NCBI GenBank assembly: GCA_013397845.1 | Contig: VZTG01010319.1 | Span: forward strand, 579,018-643,017 | Length of the DNA stretch: 64,000 nucleotides | Direction: 5' to 3' | Origin: Melanocharis versteri | Taxonomy: Eukaryota > Chordata > Aves > Passeriformes > Melanocharitidae | In this document: positions 39,561 through 53,133 of the stretch, piece by piece | Position numbering within the stretch: the first letter of the stretch is position 1 | Layout of the letters: each line of letters starts with the position of its first letter | Notes under the pieces: model-generated | Database searches by the model: none | What the model was told of the DNA's origin: nothing | What the model saw: the letters and a program-made list of their open reading frames with translations, nothing else | Position numbers and translations under genes: made by a program

Positions 39561-40720
39561 GCACAGATTATGTTTCGAATGAAAATAAATGCAGTTGTTC
39601 CCAAACCAGCCTCCAGCTGCCGTTTGTCATCTTCTCGAGGACACAATACAGGTTGTCACTACTTGGAGCCACAGATTGCCAGCTAAGAAGAGTTGAGGGA
39701 CAGGAATACACAGGTTACACTACTGAGATACAGAAAAGCTGAGTGTGGGAAGACTGCATCAGCCACCTGCAGCACGCACTTGGAATTTCCTGAGCCTGTT
39801 TTAGTTAAATTACATTACCAGATTACAACCCAAAATAAGAAAAGCTGAGGAGAGCAGGGGGAAATAAAGAAAAGACTGTCAAAAAACATACCCACCAATA
39901 GGGAAGAAACAAAAATTAATTATAATATTTTATATATATTTTTTAGAATGAATTGGTAAAAAAAGCTTTAAAAGGTCTTTAGGCCCATTTTTTAAAAAGG
40001 CAGTCTGTGCTAAATACAGTATTTCTCAATGGAATATCTTCAACCAGATTTTACTCTAGCATGTAATGCTGATCATCTCATTCCTGGTCCAAGATTGCTG
40101 ACTTCCCATCAATGCTTATCATTAGGATTATCATCCTTAGGAACTACAGAAATTATTGTATAATAAATAATGGTCAATGAATCAGGCATGACTTCACCAC
40201 TGAATTATGCAGCTTCCCTCACAGTTGCCTACACTCACAGAACCTTAAAGATTAGATGGTTTAGCAATAGAATTTAGAAGTGTTCTTGGTAATGAAAGAC
40301 ACATTTGGGAAATTAAAAAGCTTTCAAGCTATTACTTTAGTTTGTTTCAAATCCCAGAGTAAGGAATGGAAAAGGCAGCAACTTTTCTCTCTGAAAATAA
40401 AATTAACAGATCCTTACTTCTTTTTTTTAACCAAACTTCCTAACTGGAGTTGCATTATTTATAGTTAAATTGCTTTCAAGGCCACAACACATATGAGAAA
40501 TGCAATGAAAACTGACAGCAGTATGGATCTGCACTTTGTAAAAGAGGCTCTGTGGTTACATCTTTAATAATTCTAGAGAAAGAAAGAAAAAAAAGAAGCA
40601 ATTTGGTGAAAATGTCAACATGCGATTCTACATATTCACACAGGTCTGATTTTCTACACAATGTTCCTATTGCTGATCTAGTGCTGCAGCCAAAGCTGAT
40701 GGCACAAGGGACAGCTACAC

Positions 40721-40750
40721 AGGCACACAAACAAAAACACAAACACACAA
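40721..40750 (+). repeat. CA/CAA-rich simple tract
   Basis: Alternating ACAC and AAACAAAAAC units ending in ACACACAA. Confidence 0.65.
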
Positions 40751-42339
40751 ATTAATTAACTTGAATTAACTGAATACTTTAGAAACAACCATCACTGTTA
40801 GCAGTACCTATATATAAATGCCCTACCATAAATACAAGTTGCAAAGGGACTTTGCTTTCACCATAGCTCAATATGAAAGAGTAAACAATATTCCTTTGGG
40901 AAAGATCTTAAAAATAAATGGGTGATTATATATTAAGTGTTTTGCACTACTGTTTTTCTCTTTTGTGAACGCTGCTTTGGCTGGTTTGCCATGTTAGGGA
41001 GTAAGGGGAAACAAGCTGAACATAAACTGATTTGAAAGTTTGCATCTGTAAACTTCTGAGACAGCCTGAGGGAGGTGGTGATAATTCAGTATCTTATAAT
41101 AGCAGGCAGCACAGAGATCAAAGAGGATGAAGACTTGGCTGAAACTATGACTGCTTGACTGTGTGAGGTACTAGCAAAAATAAATTATTTTTTATGCCTA
41201 AGGAAGACTGTCTGAACTGCAGCCCTGTACACCTTCCACTTTTTTGGGCTTTGTTACAGCCACAGTGCAGTAAGAGCCTCCTGCTGACAATACATGTCTT
41301 TGATAAACGCTAGGAAGAGGTGTGAAGGTTTGACACAGCTATACTTGCACCGTCTTTTACTTGAAAATACAGTTTTTGTTCAACTAAAATTTGGGCCTTT
41401 TTTTTTTTTTTACAGCAGAAAGCTGGGAAATGATTGAAACTCAAGCTCCTTGCAGTACAGCTAGAGACCATCTCACTGTGTAACACAGTGATTTGTTCAG
41501 ATGCACCATCTCAGCATCTGGACTGAAGTCCCAGTACTGAATACTGACTTCTTATAAAAAGCCAAAGCAGACTGTGTCACAAAATCTGCATTTCATTTGT
41601 GTGGGATTTTTTTATGATGTTCATTAATTATGCCAGACTGCAAGCCTCTGGGTGTGATTTTGTCTCTGGGAAGACTCTTGAGGCTGGCTGACCTGTACAC
41701 AAAGACACTATTTTTTTCTGTAAACCTAAGACAATTGTACATCTAGTACTGAATGTGGTTCTCCAAATGCTACTTAAAATACTGTTGTGCAATTTTTTCA
41801 GAGAATCGATTGCCAAAGAGCAACTAGAGTACTTCACTTCAGATTTTTATCTACCTCCTATCACAACAGCAAAACAGCAAGTGATCCAACCCAGAGGCAG
41901 ATGTTTCTTGAGATTAGACAAACGTATTCAGACAGACTACATAGCATTCGTGATGCCTATTCAATTTCATACAGGCCTTATGCTGCTCCTTTTTATTCAT
42001 TAAGTATCCAAAAGAATTGGGGTCTGATTGTCTTGAGGTGCTCTTCCTTTTACACACCTCACTGCATTGCACAATGGTGCTGTTAGGACAGGTAGGTCTT
42101 GGAATGATCCAAGGGTGTCAAACAGATGTTGAAATGGCTTTGGACTTCATTCATACCTAACATTATGGGCATGAACGCAGGGGGAAAAAAATAGTGTTTT
42201 CTTATCCACAAGCTACAAATCATTTGATACTCTAAATCCCAATTAAGCTAGTGCTTAAATCCTACACAAGTCAACAGCTGTCTAACTCTGAGCAAGCACA
42301 TCAAAGTTACACACATTGCTGAACCTATGGCTTTGGAAA

Positions 42340-43503
42340 ACAATGCAAGGCCCACTGTGGATCTTGTTTATCTGGACTTCAGTAAAGCCTTTGGTACATC
42401 TCCCATGGCATTCTCCTGGAGAGGCTGGGAGCCCTTGGCTTGGACAGGCGCACTCTTTACTGAGTTAAAAACTGGCCAGATGGCCAGGCCCAGAGAGTGG
42501 TGGGAAATGGAGTTAAATCCAGCTGGTGGCCAGCCCCAAGTGGTGTTCCCCAGGGCTCAACGCTGGGCCCAGTCCTGTTTAATCTCTCTGTCAATGATCT
42601 GGATGAGGGGATGGAGGGCACCCTCAGTCACTGTGCAGGTGACACCAGGCTGGGTGGGAGTGCTGATCTGCTGGAGGGCAGGAAGGCTCTGCACAGGGAT
42701 CTGGACAGGCCGGACAGAGGGGCTGAGGCCGATTGTGCGAGGTTCAGCAGGGCCAAGTGCAGCAGCCTGTCCTTGGGTCACAGCAACCCCAGACAGTGCT
42801 CCAGGCTGGGGCAGAGGGGCTGGGAAGCTGCCCAGGGGAAAAGGACCTGGGGGTGCTGGTGACAGCAGCTGAACATGAGCCAGCAGTGCCCAGGTGGCCA
42901 AGAAAGCCAAGGGCACCTGGCCTGGATCAGCAACAGTGTGGCCAGCAGGACCAGGGCAGGGATTGTCCCCCTGCACTCAGCCCTGGAGAGGCCAGACCTC
43001 GAGTGCTGGGTCAGTTCTGGGCCCCTCACTGCAAGAAAGACATTGAGGGGCTGGACTGAGTCCGGAGAAGGGAAACGAAGCTGCGGAAGGGTCTAGAAAA
43101 TGTCCTGTGAGGAGCAGGGGAGGGAGCTGGGGGTGTTTGGCCTGGAGAAAAGGAAGCTCAGGCAGGACCTTATCACTCTCCACAACTGCCTGAAAGGAGG
43201 ATGTAACCAGGTGGGGGTTGGCCTCTTCTCCCAGGTACCAGGTGACCAGGAGAGAGGACACGGCCTCAAGCTGTGCCAGAGGAAGTTCAGGCTGGACATC
43301 AGAAAGAAATTCTTCACTAAAAGCAGGGTTAAGCATTGGAATGGGCTGCCCAAGGAAGTGGTGGAGTCACTATCCCTAGAAGTGTTCAAGAAACAACTGG
43401 ACATGGCACTTAGCGCTGTGGTTTAGTTGGCATGGAGGTAATTGGTCTAAAGTTGGACTTAGTGATCTTGGAGGTCTTTTCCAACTTTAAGAATTCCATG
43501 ACC
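42340..43503 (+). mobile_element. CR1 LINE, 5'-truncated copy: reverse transcriptase C-terminal half plus 3' end
   Basis: This is a dead non-LTR retrotransposon of the bird CR1 family, inserted antisense to KCNQ1. It begins inside the reverse transcriptase at the box reading VYLDFSKAF (about 42366). It continues through GVPQGS (42542-42559), the place of the catalytic FADD box (about 42632-42643), SVASRTR, FWAPHCKKDIE and [15 protein letters not shown], and ends after the C-terminal [12 protein letters not shown] 3' tail follows, with the typical GATCTTGGAGGTCTTTTCCAAC near 43465 and a terminal AATTCCATGA near 43500. The product is broken: consecutive family motifs lie in different frames, so there are several frameshifts, and the catalytic box reads CAGD instead of FADD. 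Its GC content is far above the surrounding intron. The 5' boundary is approximate. Confidence 0.95.
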
Positions 43504-44265
43504 TCAATAAGTGAAAAAGATCCAGAAAATATTTCCTCCCCTAAAAATAAATAGAAGTATGACCGAGGCAGAAGTGACATCATCTTATACTTGTGCCAGT
43601 TATGGCCTAGGTGCTGAAATGACAAATCCACTAAAAATATCTATAAAAAAGTGATGCCACATTACATTTATATTTTCGGAAAAAGAATGCAAAGAGGGTT
43701 TTTCATCCTGTATCAAGACATCCAATGTTGTTACTGTCAGTTAAACCATTTGCAATTCAGATTACACCACCACCTTGAGGCTCCATGCAAAGAAAAATCT
43801 CTTATCGATTAAAATGAATTTACTAATTAATTTGCTGACTAATAGGTTCTTTAAAAAAGCATTTACTATTCTTACCAAGATTTTTCAGTATTATGCTGAA
43901 GGAAGATTGCATGTTTCAGATCAGTAAGGCCTTTTTACTGCCCCTCTTTTTCTGTCTGTTTCAAAGATGCTGATTAATCTAAGTTACTACATATCAGACG
44001 TTTTAATAGTGAATGTTTTCAAGCCCATGTCTGCCTTACATCTGCATTCTCCTTTAACATATAAATATTACCACTGTGTATAAAGCACTGAAAAACACAT
44101 CACAGAGAAGAATAGCCTGTGTTGTATATATGTGGCAGACAAACAAAATTCCATGGAAAAACACACACTGTAAACATCAATGCCTTCCCATTGAGGACAG
44201 CTGCTGTAACACAATCCAGGGTGCCTGCTGCCAGGATTTTCCACATGAGTGCATCTTCTTTTAAC

Positions 44266-44501
44266 CGCTGCTCAAACACTGGCTGAAAGAGGAGCTGCTA
44301 GACTGAACATGTGTCTGCGCTCGGACGACAAACACACGGCACGGCACTGGAATGCAGAGCAAACCTCAGGATTTGGGCGGGAAACGAGCTACCCGCTGCC
44401 TACCTCCGGGCCGAGTCCACAAACCCTTCTGCTCTGGCTTCCAGAAATGCATTTTATACTTCCCAGTGAGAAATAAGTGAGTGTGCTCGTGAGCATGCAC
44501 G
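44266..44501. promoter_or_regulatory. CpG-dense patch (small CpG-island-like block)
   Basis: Eleven CpG dinucleotides fall between 44266 and 44413 (44266, 44318, 44322, 44326, 44337, 44342, 44378, 44385, 44394, 44407, 44412), with two more at 44488 and 44500. Local GC is roughly half or slightly more. The surrounding intron often goes 100-200 bases without a CpG. The patch is not part of a recognised CR1 element; the nearest CR1 ends at 43503. It includes GGGCGGGAAACGAG (44375-44388), which contains a GC-box-like GGGCGG and an E2F-like GGCGGGAAA. It may be an internal promoter or enhancer, or a relic of an unrecognised GC-rich repeat. Confidence 0.45.
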
Positions 44502-44915
44502 CAAGGCACAGAGGCTTTAGGTAGAAATTATCGATAAATGAATCACAATCTATGACAGCAGTACAAAATACACATCTCCTGTTGCAGCCAAGTAGAAAGG
44601 AAGGACAAATCTACCGGACACATTTTTTCCAGATTAAATAAAATAGATACTGGCAGAAAATTTCAAAGATATGAAATACTGTGGGGAGGAGGTCAGAATA
44701 GGTCACCGCAGAAAACCTCTTCATAATATTAACAAAACGCAAACCAAGTCATAAATTAGATAGAAAACAGAATCAGGTTTCCCTGCACAAAAGGCACCTC
44801 AGCTGCCAAAAGTACAAGAGCAATTAAGGAGCACAAATCAGCTTAAAAGCAGAGAGGAATAAATGGTGTAGAAAAAGGGAAGTGCTCACTTGAATTAATG
44901 AGTTTGTAAATTAAC

Positions 44916-44946
44916 ATACACACACATTTATCCATACACACACCCA
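44916..44946 (+). repeat. (CA)n-rich microsatellite, interrupted
   Basis: ACATACACACACATTTATCC followed by ATACACACACCCAC: two short CA arrays broken by a TTTATCC insert. Confidence 0.7.
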
Positions 44947-47900
44947 CAGCCTTCCACTCCGTCAGGGTAAAGTGTCCACACTGGACACAGACCAGGCTGA
45001 GGGGTCTGATTGACCCTGGGCTCAGATGTCCTCCAGTTTACCCCTTCTCAAAGGGCCAAGCTGATGGTTTTTCCCTTGATTTCTGCTGCACACTTCCTGC
45101 TACAACACTGCAAAAATGGAAGCCTTTTGCCTGAATTTCCCAGGCAATAAAACAACCACTGTTGATTCTTGACATATTTCTTAGGAGATAAGCTCACAAA
45201 TATTATAGATTTAAAATTCTAGATATGTACCAGCCAAAGCAGACACAAAGTTATAATAAAAGTTGTTTTAACTGGTGAAATAATAAAGTTTCCTGCATAG
45301 ATGAGAATACTACAGGACACCAGAACTCTCCTCCCTCTCCAAAGCCACCAGCTGATCTGGTGTCCTCTCTCTGTGTGACCAAAGGAAACAAAGACACGGG
45401 CTGTGTGTGTTAGAGAAAGATTATACACAGATCAAGAGAAAGGATTCAAGAAAAAACTTGAAGGATTGAAGCTTCAAGGATTTATGGGAACACCTTCAAA
45501 ATTTTAAGTGTACTTCCAGCTTTGCAGAAGGGCTTAAAACTATGTGTAGCCAAAGGGCTAAGAAAACAAGTGGTTAAAAAGAGATGCTGGTACTTCCTTA
45601 AGTCTTGTGATTCAGCAGGGCCTAACTCACAATTTATGACCTTTTCGAGGCTGGCAATGCTATGATTACTCAACCTGGCTCATAGTTGGCAGACACAGTC
45701 CAAACAAGAGCATTGGAGAATCTCAGTTCTAATCCCTGATCATTTACAGGGATTCAGCTGGATCTGATTCAGCAACACATGCAGGCACATGCTGTATGTT
45801 AAACAAAACGTTACCTCCACTGAAGCTATTAACACTCAGAAAGCACTCAAAGTGCATGCTTAACCAATTACCTAAATTGGGGGCTACATGTTCAGGAGAC
45901 ATGAAAAGTGGTGTATTCTTCCTTTGGCTTAATTGCCAGCTCAGATGAGAGTGTCTGCTGTTTTGTGGGAAGCATGGGATGGTCAAGACCAGAATTACTG
46001 TCCAGTGAAAAGCATGAGACAATATGCAGTTGAAGCAATAAACAGAATTATCAGTGCAGCTACAAGGGAGAAGAAGCAGAAAGCACAGACAGCTTTCTGA
46101 AACCTTAGAAAAATGCTTTTGGGTCCACCATACCTTCGCTCAGAAAATGTTTCCCAAAAACTTTCACTTGTATCTTTAGGTTATTGACTCAGTCTAGTGG
46201 CTCCAGTCTTCACATGATTTAGTCCTGTAGCCTCTCAGCTACAACCAAGCTTGGGGATTTTTTTTTTAAAAAGAAACCCAAAACAAACCATGAAAACAAA
46301 CTGTTAACAATATTAACAGAAGCCAGACGAAACCCCACATTGTTCTTAAGACTCTCTTGACTATAAATGGCATCATCACATAGGTAAAGTTAAGAAACTT
46401 ATAAGCTGTGAGATCTGTTTTAGAAATCTTGATGAAATTTCATTTAAAGAAGAAAGCTAAATGGAACGATGATGTTGAAAAATGAAAAATCTGAATACAG
46501 GAAATGGATAAAGGGATATAACATAGAATAGAATAAGCACAAGATATGGATTCACCAGTTCCAAATATGAGTTGTTGAACACCCCTTGCAACACTAAAAA
46601 TCTGCAGCTTTCCTTTATGCTAGAATTGCCAGGTAAACATCAGTACTTTCAAACACAGAATCAGGTAAAGTTGGACATTAAAAAGCCCCCACTTTCTGGA
46701 TCTCTTAGAACATCACCTAAGAAAATGGAAGAGCCTCAAACATAAAGGTAGCAAGAAGCAAATATGTGTATGGGACCATATTCATTCTTCTGTGAAGCCA
46801 CACCATTTAGAGACCAAATTCCTTCTGAATTTCACAGAAAAATGTGAACCCCTGCCTACAAAGTGAAAGGGATCATGGCATACTTTGCCGTGAGGAGGAC
46901 CAGTGAAGTCTGCATCCCTGTAAATGAATATCCACAATATCAGCCAGAGACGAGAAGGTAGCTGGCGGGGGGAAAGCTCAGCATGAGCACAACAAGGGTC
47001 AGACATGGCTATGCACAATCAGACATTTAATGAATTTCTGCAGACAGCTGCTTATATAACTGTCAAGCTGTCCTACCAGCCCTTCAAAAGCACTGAGGCA
47101 TTTCCCCTCCCTTAAGGAGGGGAAAAAAACCCACTCTGAAAGATAAGAAAAGCAAAACTCATAGGCTGCAATAGTCGCAATTACTTATAATAGCTTATGA
47201 CTACATGGATTAAGCTTTAATTATTACACGGATGCCATTTGTCTCCTATTGGATGTGCAGAGAAACCAGTTCCAACTTGTCAGATATGATGGACTCATGT
47301 TTTCTAATGTTTAAAGAATTATAGTTTGCCCTTGCCTTTTGCCAACAGTACATTTCCCCAATTAAAGGAAGTTATTTTATACTATTTTAAACAAAGGTTG
47401 AAGAAATTTGCCGTAGGAACAAACTTCCTGAGTTCCATTATCCAGAGCTTTAAAATGACTGGCAAGCTTCACTTTTGAGTCATATAAGTTAATTGATGAC
47501 ACCATAATCAGGAGGAGTAATGCTAGTCTAATCAGGTATTCTTTCTTCCTGGTAAATACAATCCAGGATACCCTGAGGGATTCTGCTAAGCACAGATGTA
47601 GAGAAAAGCTCACAGAAAAAGAGGACAGGAACACATTTTTCAAGATGTCTTTTCCCCTTATTCAACTGTCGAAGAGAACAAACACATTGTCCAATGGGGA
47701 TTATAAATGAGCCTCTGCCCAAAGTTAAAACTGAACTTCTGAAAATATACATGCTACCACTTTGAATTTCATCCTTCAGACATTGACAACTTCTATCCTA
47801 TAGCAAAGATTTACAAGAGAAAAAGGTAGATGTAAATTATTTTTAAAAATGCAAGACAGATAGTGAAATTATATACTTCATCTTTCTGGTGAAAAGAAGG

Positions 47901-50057
47901 GACAAAAGGGACAAAGGAATCCAGCCACCAATTTATCCATGGATTTGCCAAGTCTCATGACAAGTGGATGAAAAAACCTTTAACTACTTCCATTTGATAA
48001 AAAATGTAGCTTAACAATCTTATAGGAAGGCTCCTAAGAACATATCAACTACCTTTAATAAACCAAGACTAATTAGCACACTCTGCAGCTTACTTCCCTG
48101 CCCATAAGGCAGAAGCACTTTCCCTCTCACGAATCCATCAAAAACAGAGTTCAGATGCAACAGCTTAGAGGAAAAAGTTTTGGAGAAGAGTCAATGATGG
48201 ACTCATAGAAAATCGTTATAAGATGCAATTTCAGGGAAAAAAAAATTGTTCAGGCCTCATGTGCACCTCACTTGTTTTGTCCTTTAATGGAGATAAGTAA
48301 AACATACTGACTGCTGTCAGAAAAATTAATTACTTTGACTGATACTCTAAGCATTACATTGTTCAAGAACTGCTGCAGTACCTTTCTCCCCATCTGTCCC
48401 AAACAGAGCTGCTGTACCTGCTTTTCCCCTCTATAACCTGGAGTAGAATATACACAATTTCACTTTGGAAGCAGATTGATGCTGGAAGTGGAAGTGCCTA
48501 GTTCAAGGTTCGTGTGACCTCACTAGGTCTGCTTTGAGTGAGAGTAAAATATTCAGTCCCTGAATTGAAATGTCCATCAAACTGTCATATGAAATCAATC
48601 TGAACATACCTGTCAACAAGAACAGAAAAATTATCAGGAGGACAGGGGTTGTCTCCTGGTGTCAGTCATTCAATAGCTGTTAAGATACTGGCTTACTACA
48701 AGAAGTGCAAACAAGGCTGAGAAAATAGCCTGTCACAGCCATCTCCCTCACAATTTTATTGCTCACGTGGAGTATACCTGTATCTTTAGTTATGTAGGGC
48801 TCCACTTCATTAAATTATAGGTATTTCCCAGCTCTCAACTTCAGTAACATCTTATCCTCTCTCTAAGGAAAGAAATAGTTTTATGCACAGGAGAATTTAC
48901 AGAACCTGGTTGTTTAGCTCCCTTTGTGGTTTGTAAGACTTTCACTTCAGTGGAGGAACCACCTGTGAGCTTTCCCTCTTTCTCCTCTCCTACACAACTG
49001 TTTAGTTAATGAAATTGAGTATCATTTAGACTTCACTCCTATGAAAATAAGGTAAGGCCAGACAACAAGTTCAAAAGTCATCTGGTGATGAGTGACATGG
49101 AAACAAGAGAATCACATAATCCTATGCATTAATGTATGCACATCTGCCCAATTTTTTATTGTTGATCCAACCTTGCTAAGGAGGTTAAAATAAGGAAACT
49201 CATGAAGAACAAATCATCTGAATCTTTTTATTCTTTCATGACAGCAAAGTATGCCATATCTGATGAAACCATTATTCAGCCCCCAATAATATATAATGCT
49301 TTCAAAATGCTTTTAGCCATTATAAGGAAACATTAAAAAAATGCAACTTTCCAAGTATCATAATTTTCCAAGGAAAAGCCCACTTCATACAATAATGACC
49401 TCAAGTGAGACATGCTAGGAGATGGCAAAATAAACTTCAGGATTATCACCCCTCTGAGTCACTTACACCCTGTTTATACCCAGTTGAGGACTCAGTGGTT
49501 CCAGCACTATTTATAACATTTTGTCTCATCTTTCAAGGGTTTTTCCTTCTTCTTTCAATAGTTTCCAGAAACCAGGGAGATTCTGACATGCTAAAGTGAC
49601 AGAATACTATAGGTAACCTTGTTCAGCAGCAGAATACTAAAGGTCTATCAGCTTTTAAATATGCGTTCTCTCTTAACAGGAAACAGATTCCAAACTTAGA
49701 GTTAGATAACATGTTAAGCTGTTAACTTCTTTTCCACCCTGCATTCTCTTCTGAGACCTATTCTCACCATGGACCTATGTTTGAATCTTCTGTGCAAAGC
49801 TGTGCTCAAGACCTATGCTGCAAGACTTTTTCATGATGTGTCGTGACAGATTAGGAATAAAATCACTTTACTTTAAAACTGTAGCTCTGGAACCCTGTGC
49901 TCATGGAACTTCACCTGCAAGGCAAATCAAACTGTTTCAAATTGATGTTGGGAGTAGTTGGCTCATTCAAACACAAAGCAGAACAACTGAGGGAAAACAC
50001 TATCATCATATATCTGGCCAACTCTAAGTGTTAATGCTTCCCAACAAGCCCTGATCA

Positions 50058-50097
50058 CAGTAATTGTACTGAATCTTCAGTAATTGTATTGAACATC
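50058..50097. repeat. Short tandem duplication (2 x 20 bp)
   Basis: CAGTAATTGTACTGAATCTT is followed immediately by CAGTAATTGTATTGAACATC, a second copy with a few changes. This looks like ordinary slippage-type duplication. Confidence 0.6.
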
Positions 50098-51029
50098 ACC
50101 CAACTGACCTTTAGGAATGCAAGGAGCAGGCCTCAAAAGCAGGGAAATAAGGCTTCTTGAGCGCTGTCCTATCTCATGTCCAAAACAAATTTGGAGAGAT
50201 CTCCTACTCAAGGCTTCTCAGAGATCAACAACTTTTAAACCAAGTACACTTTCCAAGTAAAATCCTTTGAATCCAGAGTTTTTAAAATATATATTATGTT
50301 TAAGATTTCCTCCTATTTCACAATCCTCAGGTGATATTAACACTTGAATCTGTAGGTGACAAGTGTGGAAAGTACTGCAGTCATTTCATCTAACACTATC
50401 ATACACATACATATACATGTATTTTTAACCTTTAAGACTGAAACAATTTATCATACACACTCAGGTTTTTTTTACCCCTCAAAATAAGGATTACAAATAA
50501 ATCTTTCCTAAAATTCTAGCAAACACTCTACTTGGAACATCAGTGAAATCTGTTGAAATGTAAGACTGCACTCATGCCACCCTACAATGCTAATTTAGTC
50601 ACCCAATTGCCTATTAACCCATAGCTGAGTAACTCCAAAGTAGTGAAAATCTCATATATAACATGACTGCCCCCTTGTGCCAAACTAGATCCCCTTCCAT
50701 TAGAAGTGGGATTTCTCACACCTCTAACTTATTTCTCCTGTCTTAATATGAAAAAAAAAAAAAACAAAAAAACACTAAAACAACTAATTAAGCTAGTTTC
50801 TTAAGTATGAAACTAGCTCTCTACAGTTCTTGAAACTATGACAGAACAAAATGTAAGGTAGGGAGGATAGAAAGCAATTTGGAAAAGAGCACTGCACAAT
50901 TCCAAAGTGATAGGATCTAGGATCTTAAATCACTGCCAGGTTTATTAACATCATAAGGAAAAAAAATAAATAAAGCAAACAGCTTTCTCCCTCTCAAAGG
51001 CTGTTTCCTTTACGTAGTCTCTTTTATTT

Positions 51030-51467
51030 CACAGAATGACCTGGGTTAAAGGGATCTTAAAGGTCTTCTAGTTCCAAACCCTCTGCCATGGGCAGGGATA
51101 CCTTTCACTGAACTGGGTTAGTCAGATCCCCATCCAACCTGGCCTTGAACACCATGAGGGATGGGACATCCACAACGTCCCTGGGCAGCCTGTACCAGTG
51201 TCTCACCACCCTCACAATAAAGGATTTTTTCCTAATAGCTGATCTAAACCCATCCTCTTTCAGTTTGAAGCCATTCCCCTGAGTCCTGTCACTACATATC
51301 CTTGTAAAAAGTCTTGCACCATCTTTCCTTTCTCTTCAGCTTTTGGAAGGCTGAAATTAGGTCACCCCAAAGCCTTTTCTTCTCCAGGGTGAATAATCCC
51401 AATTCTCTCCATCTTTCCTTATAGGAGAGGTGCTCCATCCCTCTAATCACCTTGCTGGCCCTGTAGC
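51030..51467 (-). mobile_element. CR1 LINE 3' end, about 440 bp
   Basis: On the plus strand this reads as the reverse complement of a CR1 tail: ACAGAATGACCTGGGTTAAA at 51031, then CCCATCCAACCTGGCCTTGA, TCTCACCACCCTCACAATAA and AGGAGAGGTGCTCCATCC near 51424. Read on the minus strand, the second half encodes the RT C-terminal region and the first half is the 3' UTR with the (ATTCTGTG)-type end. It is 5'-truncated near 51467 as usual for CR1, diverged by scattered substitutions, and lies in sense orientation to KCNQ1. Confidence 0.95.
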
Positions 51468-53078
51468 TCAGTCATGAAATGAATTATATGAAGTCAAATA
51501 GCAGGACTGAGCTCGCTGGGTCAGACACCCAGGGTAACTCACTGGCAGGTCCAAACACAGAAGCCTGGGTTCCACATGTGAATCAAACTGTACTACCATG
51601 GGAAAATTCCCAAAGGATCTCAGAGATTCAAGTGGGAACATAGACATGCACAGGATAAACATTCACTTTTCAAGTTATTTGGAGAGAAACCTAGAAGTTA
51701 AGAAACAGCAAAGTTAATTTCCTGGGAGTTACTACTTCTGGACATACATCCACATAGCTCCTAGAGGAGCACCAAGGTGTCTAGAATGCAGCACCACAGA
51801 TTTAACATCAGAAAAAGAAGCCATCAAACCAACTGTAATGATTTGAGTGTGAAATACACCAATTTGCCAACAGAATTAAAGTCATCACATTCCAAACATA
51901 AACACATCCAGTATCACCAAGATCAGCTGACTTTTCTCCCATATCCTCAGCTCATTTCCTCCTTCTGTCACTGCTGATATGGCTATTCCTGTTCACCGAA
52001 GCTTACATCCTTTAATTACTCTCTTTCCTCCTCTCTCATTCTCCCACAACCCATCTGCTTCACCACAGCATCCCCAGTACTTGTCCCCTTCCTCTCCAAC
52101 CCTCCCCAAACCCAATTCATTCCAGCCTTTCAGTGAGCTGACCAGGGGAAGCACAGATGGGACAAGGGTAAATCAGGAACTGAGGTACAGCTTTCTGACT
52201 CATTTTGTGTTCCTACTATCCAAACTCTCTCCTTCTCTTCTCTCAGTTTCTGTACTAGACCTGTCACTACTGCCACGAGCACTTTGAATGTTTTCTTCAT
52301 CAAAGTGGAACTCTGTAGAGCTATCAGCCTCCTTTCTCTACTGCATGTTTTATATGTTCTGCACTCTACACAAATGCCTTGCCTAATCAGGTAACTTTAA
52401 ACCTGCAACTTGGATGTGGATATTCTCAGACTTCAGACTCGTGGCTTGTTTTTATCCTTTCCTCCCTTCCTCTTTTTTTTTTTTTTAATTTTTTTGTTAT
52501 CTTTAGATCTTTCTGACACAGGGACGCCTTGCATGCATAAAAAGTGTTATTAACAAATGAGAGACTACCGCCATCCAAATATTTTTAATAACACCTTCTT
52601 CTTTTGGGGGAATCTGCAAATTACATTGACTACAGCTCCATTAGGTATGATTTATATTGAACTGTTTCTGTGAGACATTCATACCTTTAAACTGTGCTTC
52701 CCTCAGAAAAAGAGTTCCAAGTTGTACCATGTCTCAGATGTGCTATTGGTGGTAGTACTGCAAGGCCTACAGTATACGTTATTTGTCAGTTCATAACTCA
52801 CAGCAAAATCTGAAAGCTTTCAAGCTCTCAGACAAAAAGACAGAAACAATTAAGAGCTCTAATAATCTGATCCTGCTGTTTGCAGTCATTTAAAATTATT
52901 CATGTGTTTCAATATGGAAGTGATTTAAGATAATTTAGCAAACCTGAAACCTACATTAAGATGTAATAATGATGAATGGATGAGACCCAGCACACACACT
53001 TACAGAAAACCTCAGAGTCCTGCAGAGTAAAGGAAGTACCCTAGAAAACCTGGCAGGTGCCCCCATGTGGGTGGTCTG

Positions 53079-53133
53079 AAAAAAAAAAAACAAACCAAAA
53101 AAAAAACCAACCACCCAAAAAAACCCCCAAAAA
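53079..53133 (+). repeat. A/C-rich low-complexity tract
   Basis: A run of 12 A is followed by CAAACC, ten A, CCAACCACCC, seven A, five C and more A. This is simple low-complexity sequence with no flanking retroelement body on either side. Confidence 0.8.

Larger units (their letters stand above)
34136..42339. other. Unique intronic DNA between two CR1 copies
   Basis: Holds the low-complexity fold-back (36108-36381), a minor CpG cluster with a CRE-like site (36904-36930) and a G-rich tract (39534-39560). A second mildly CpG-bearing stretch is near 39360-39460. No exon or RNA gene was recognised. Confidence 0.6.
43504..51029. other. Unique intronic DNA between two CR1 copies
   Basis: Contains the CpG-dense patch (44266-44501), a CA microsatellite (44916-44946) and a 20-bp tandem duplication (50058-50097). 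No coding or RNA gene signal was recognised. Confidence 0.6.

Noticed and set aside
41473..41491. Small inverted repeat TCACTGTG/CACAGTGA
   Set aside because: Eight-base arms with a 3-base loop are expected repeatedly by chance in 64 kb.
42557..42976. 139-codon minus-strand open frame
   Set aside because: It is the antisense of the GC-rich CR1 reverse transcriptase region; open frames arise there by composition.
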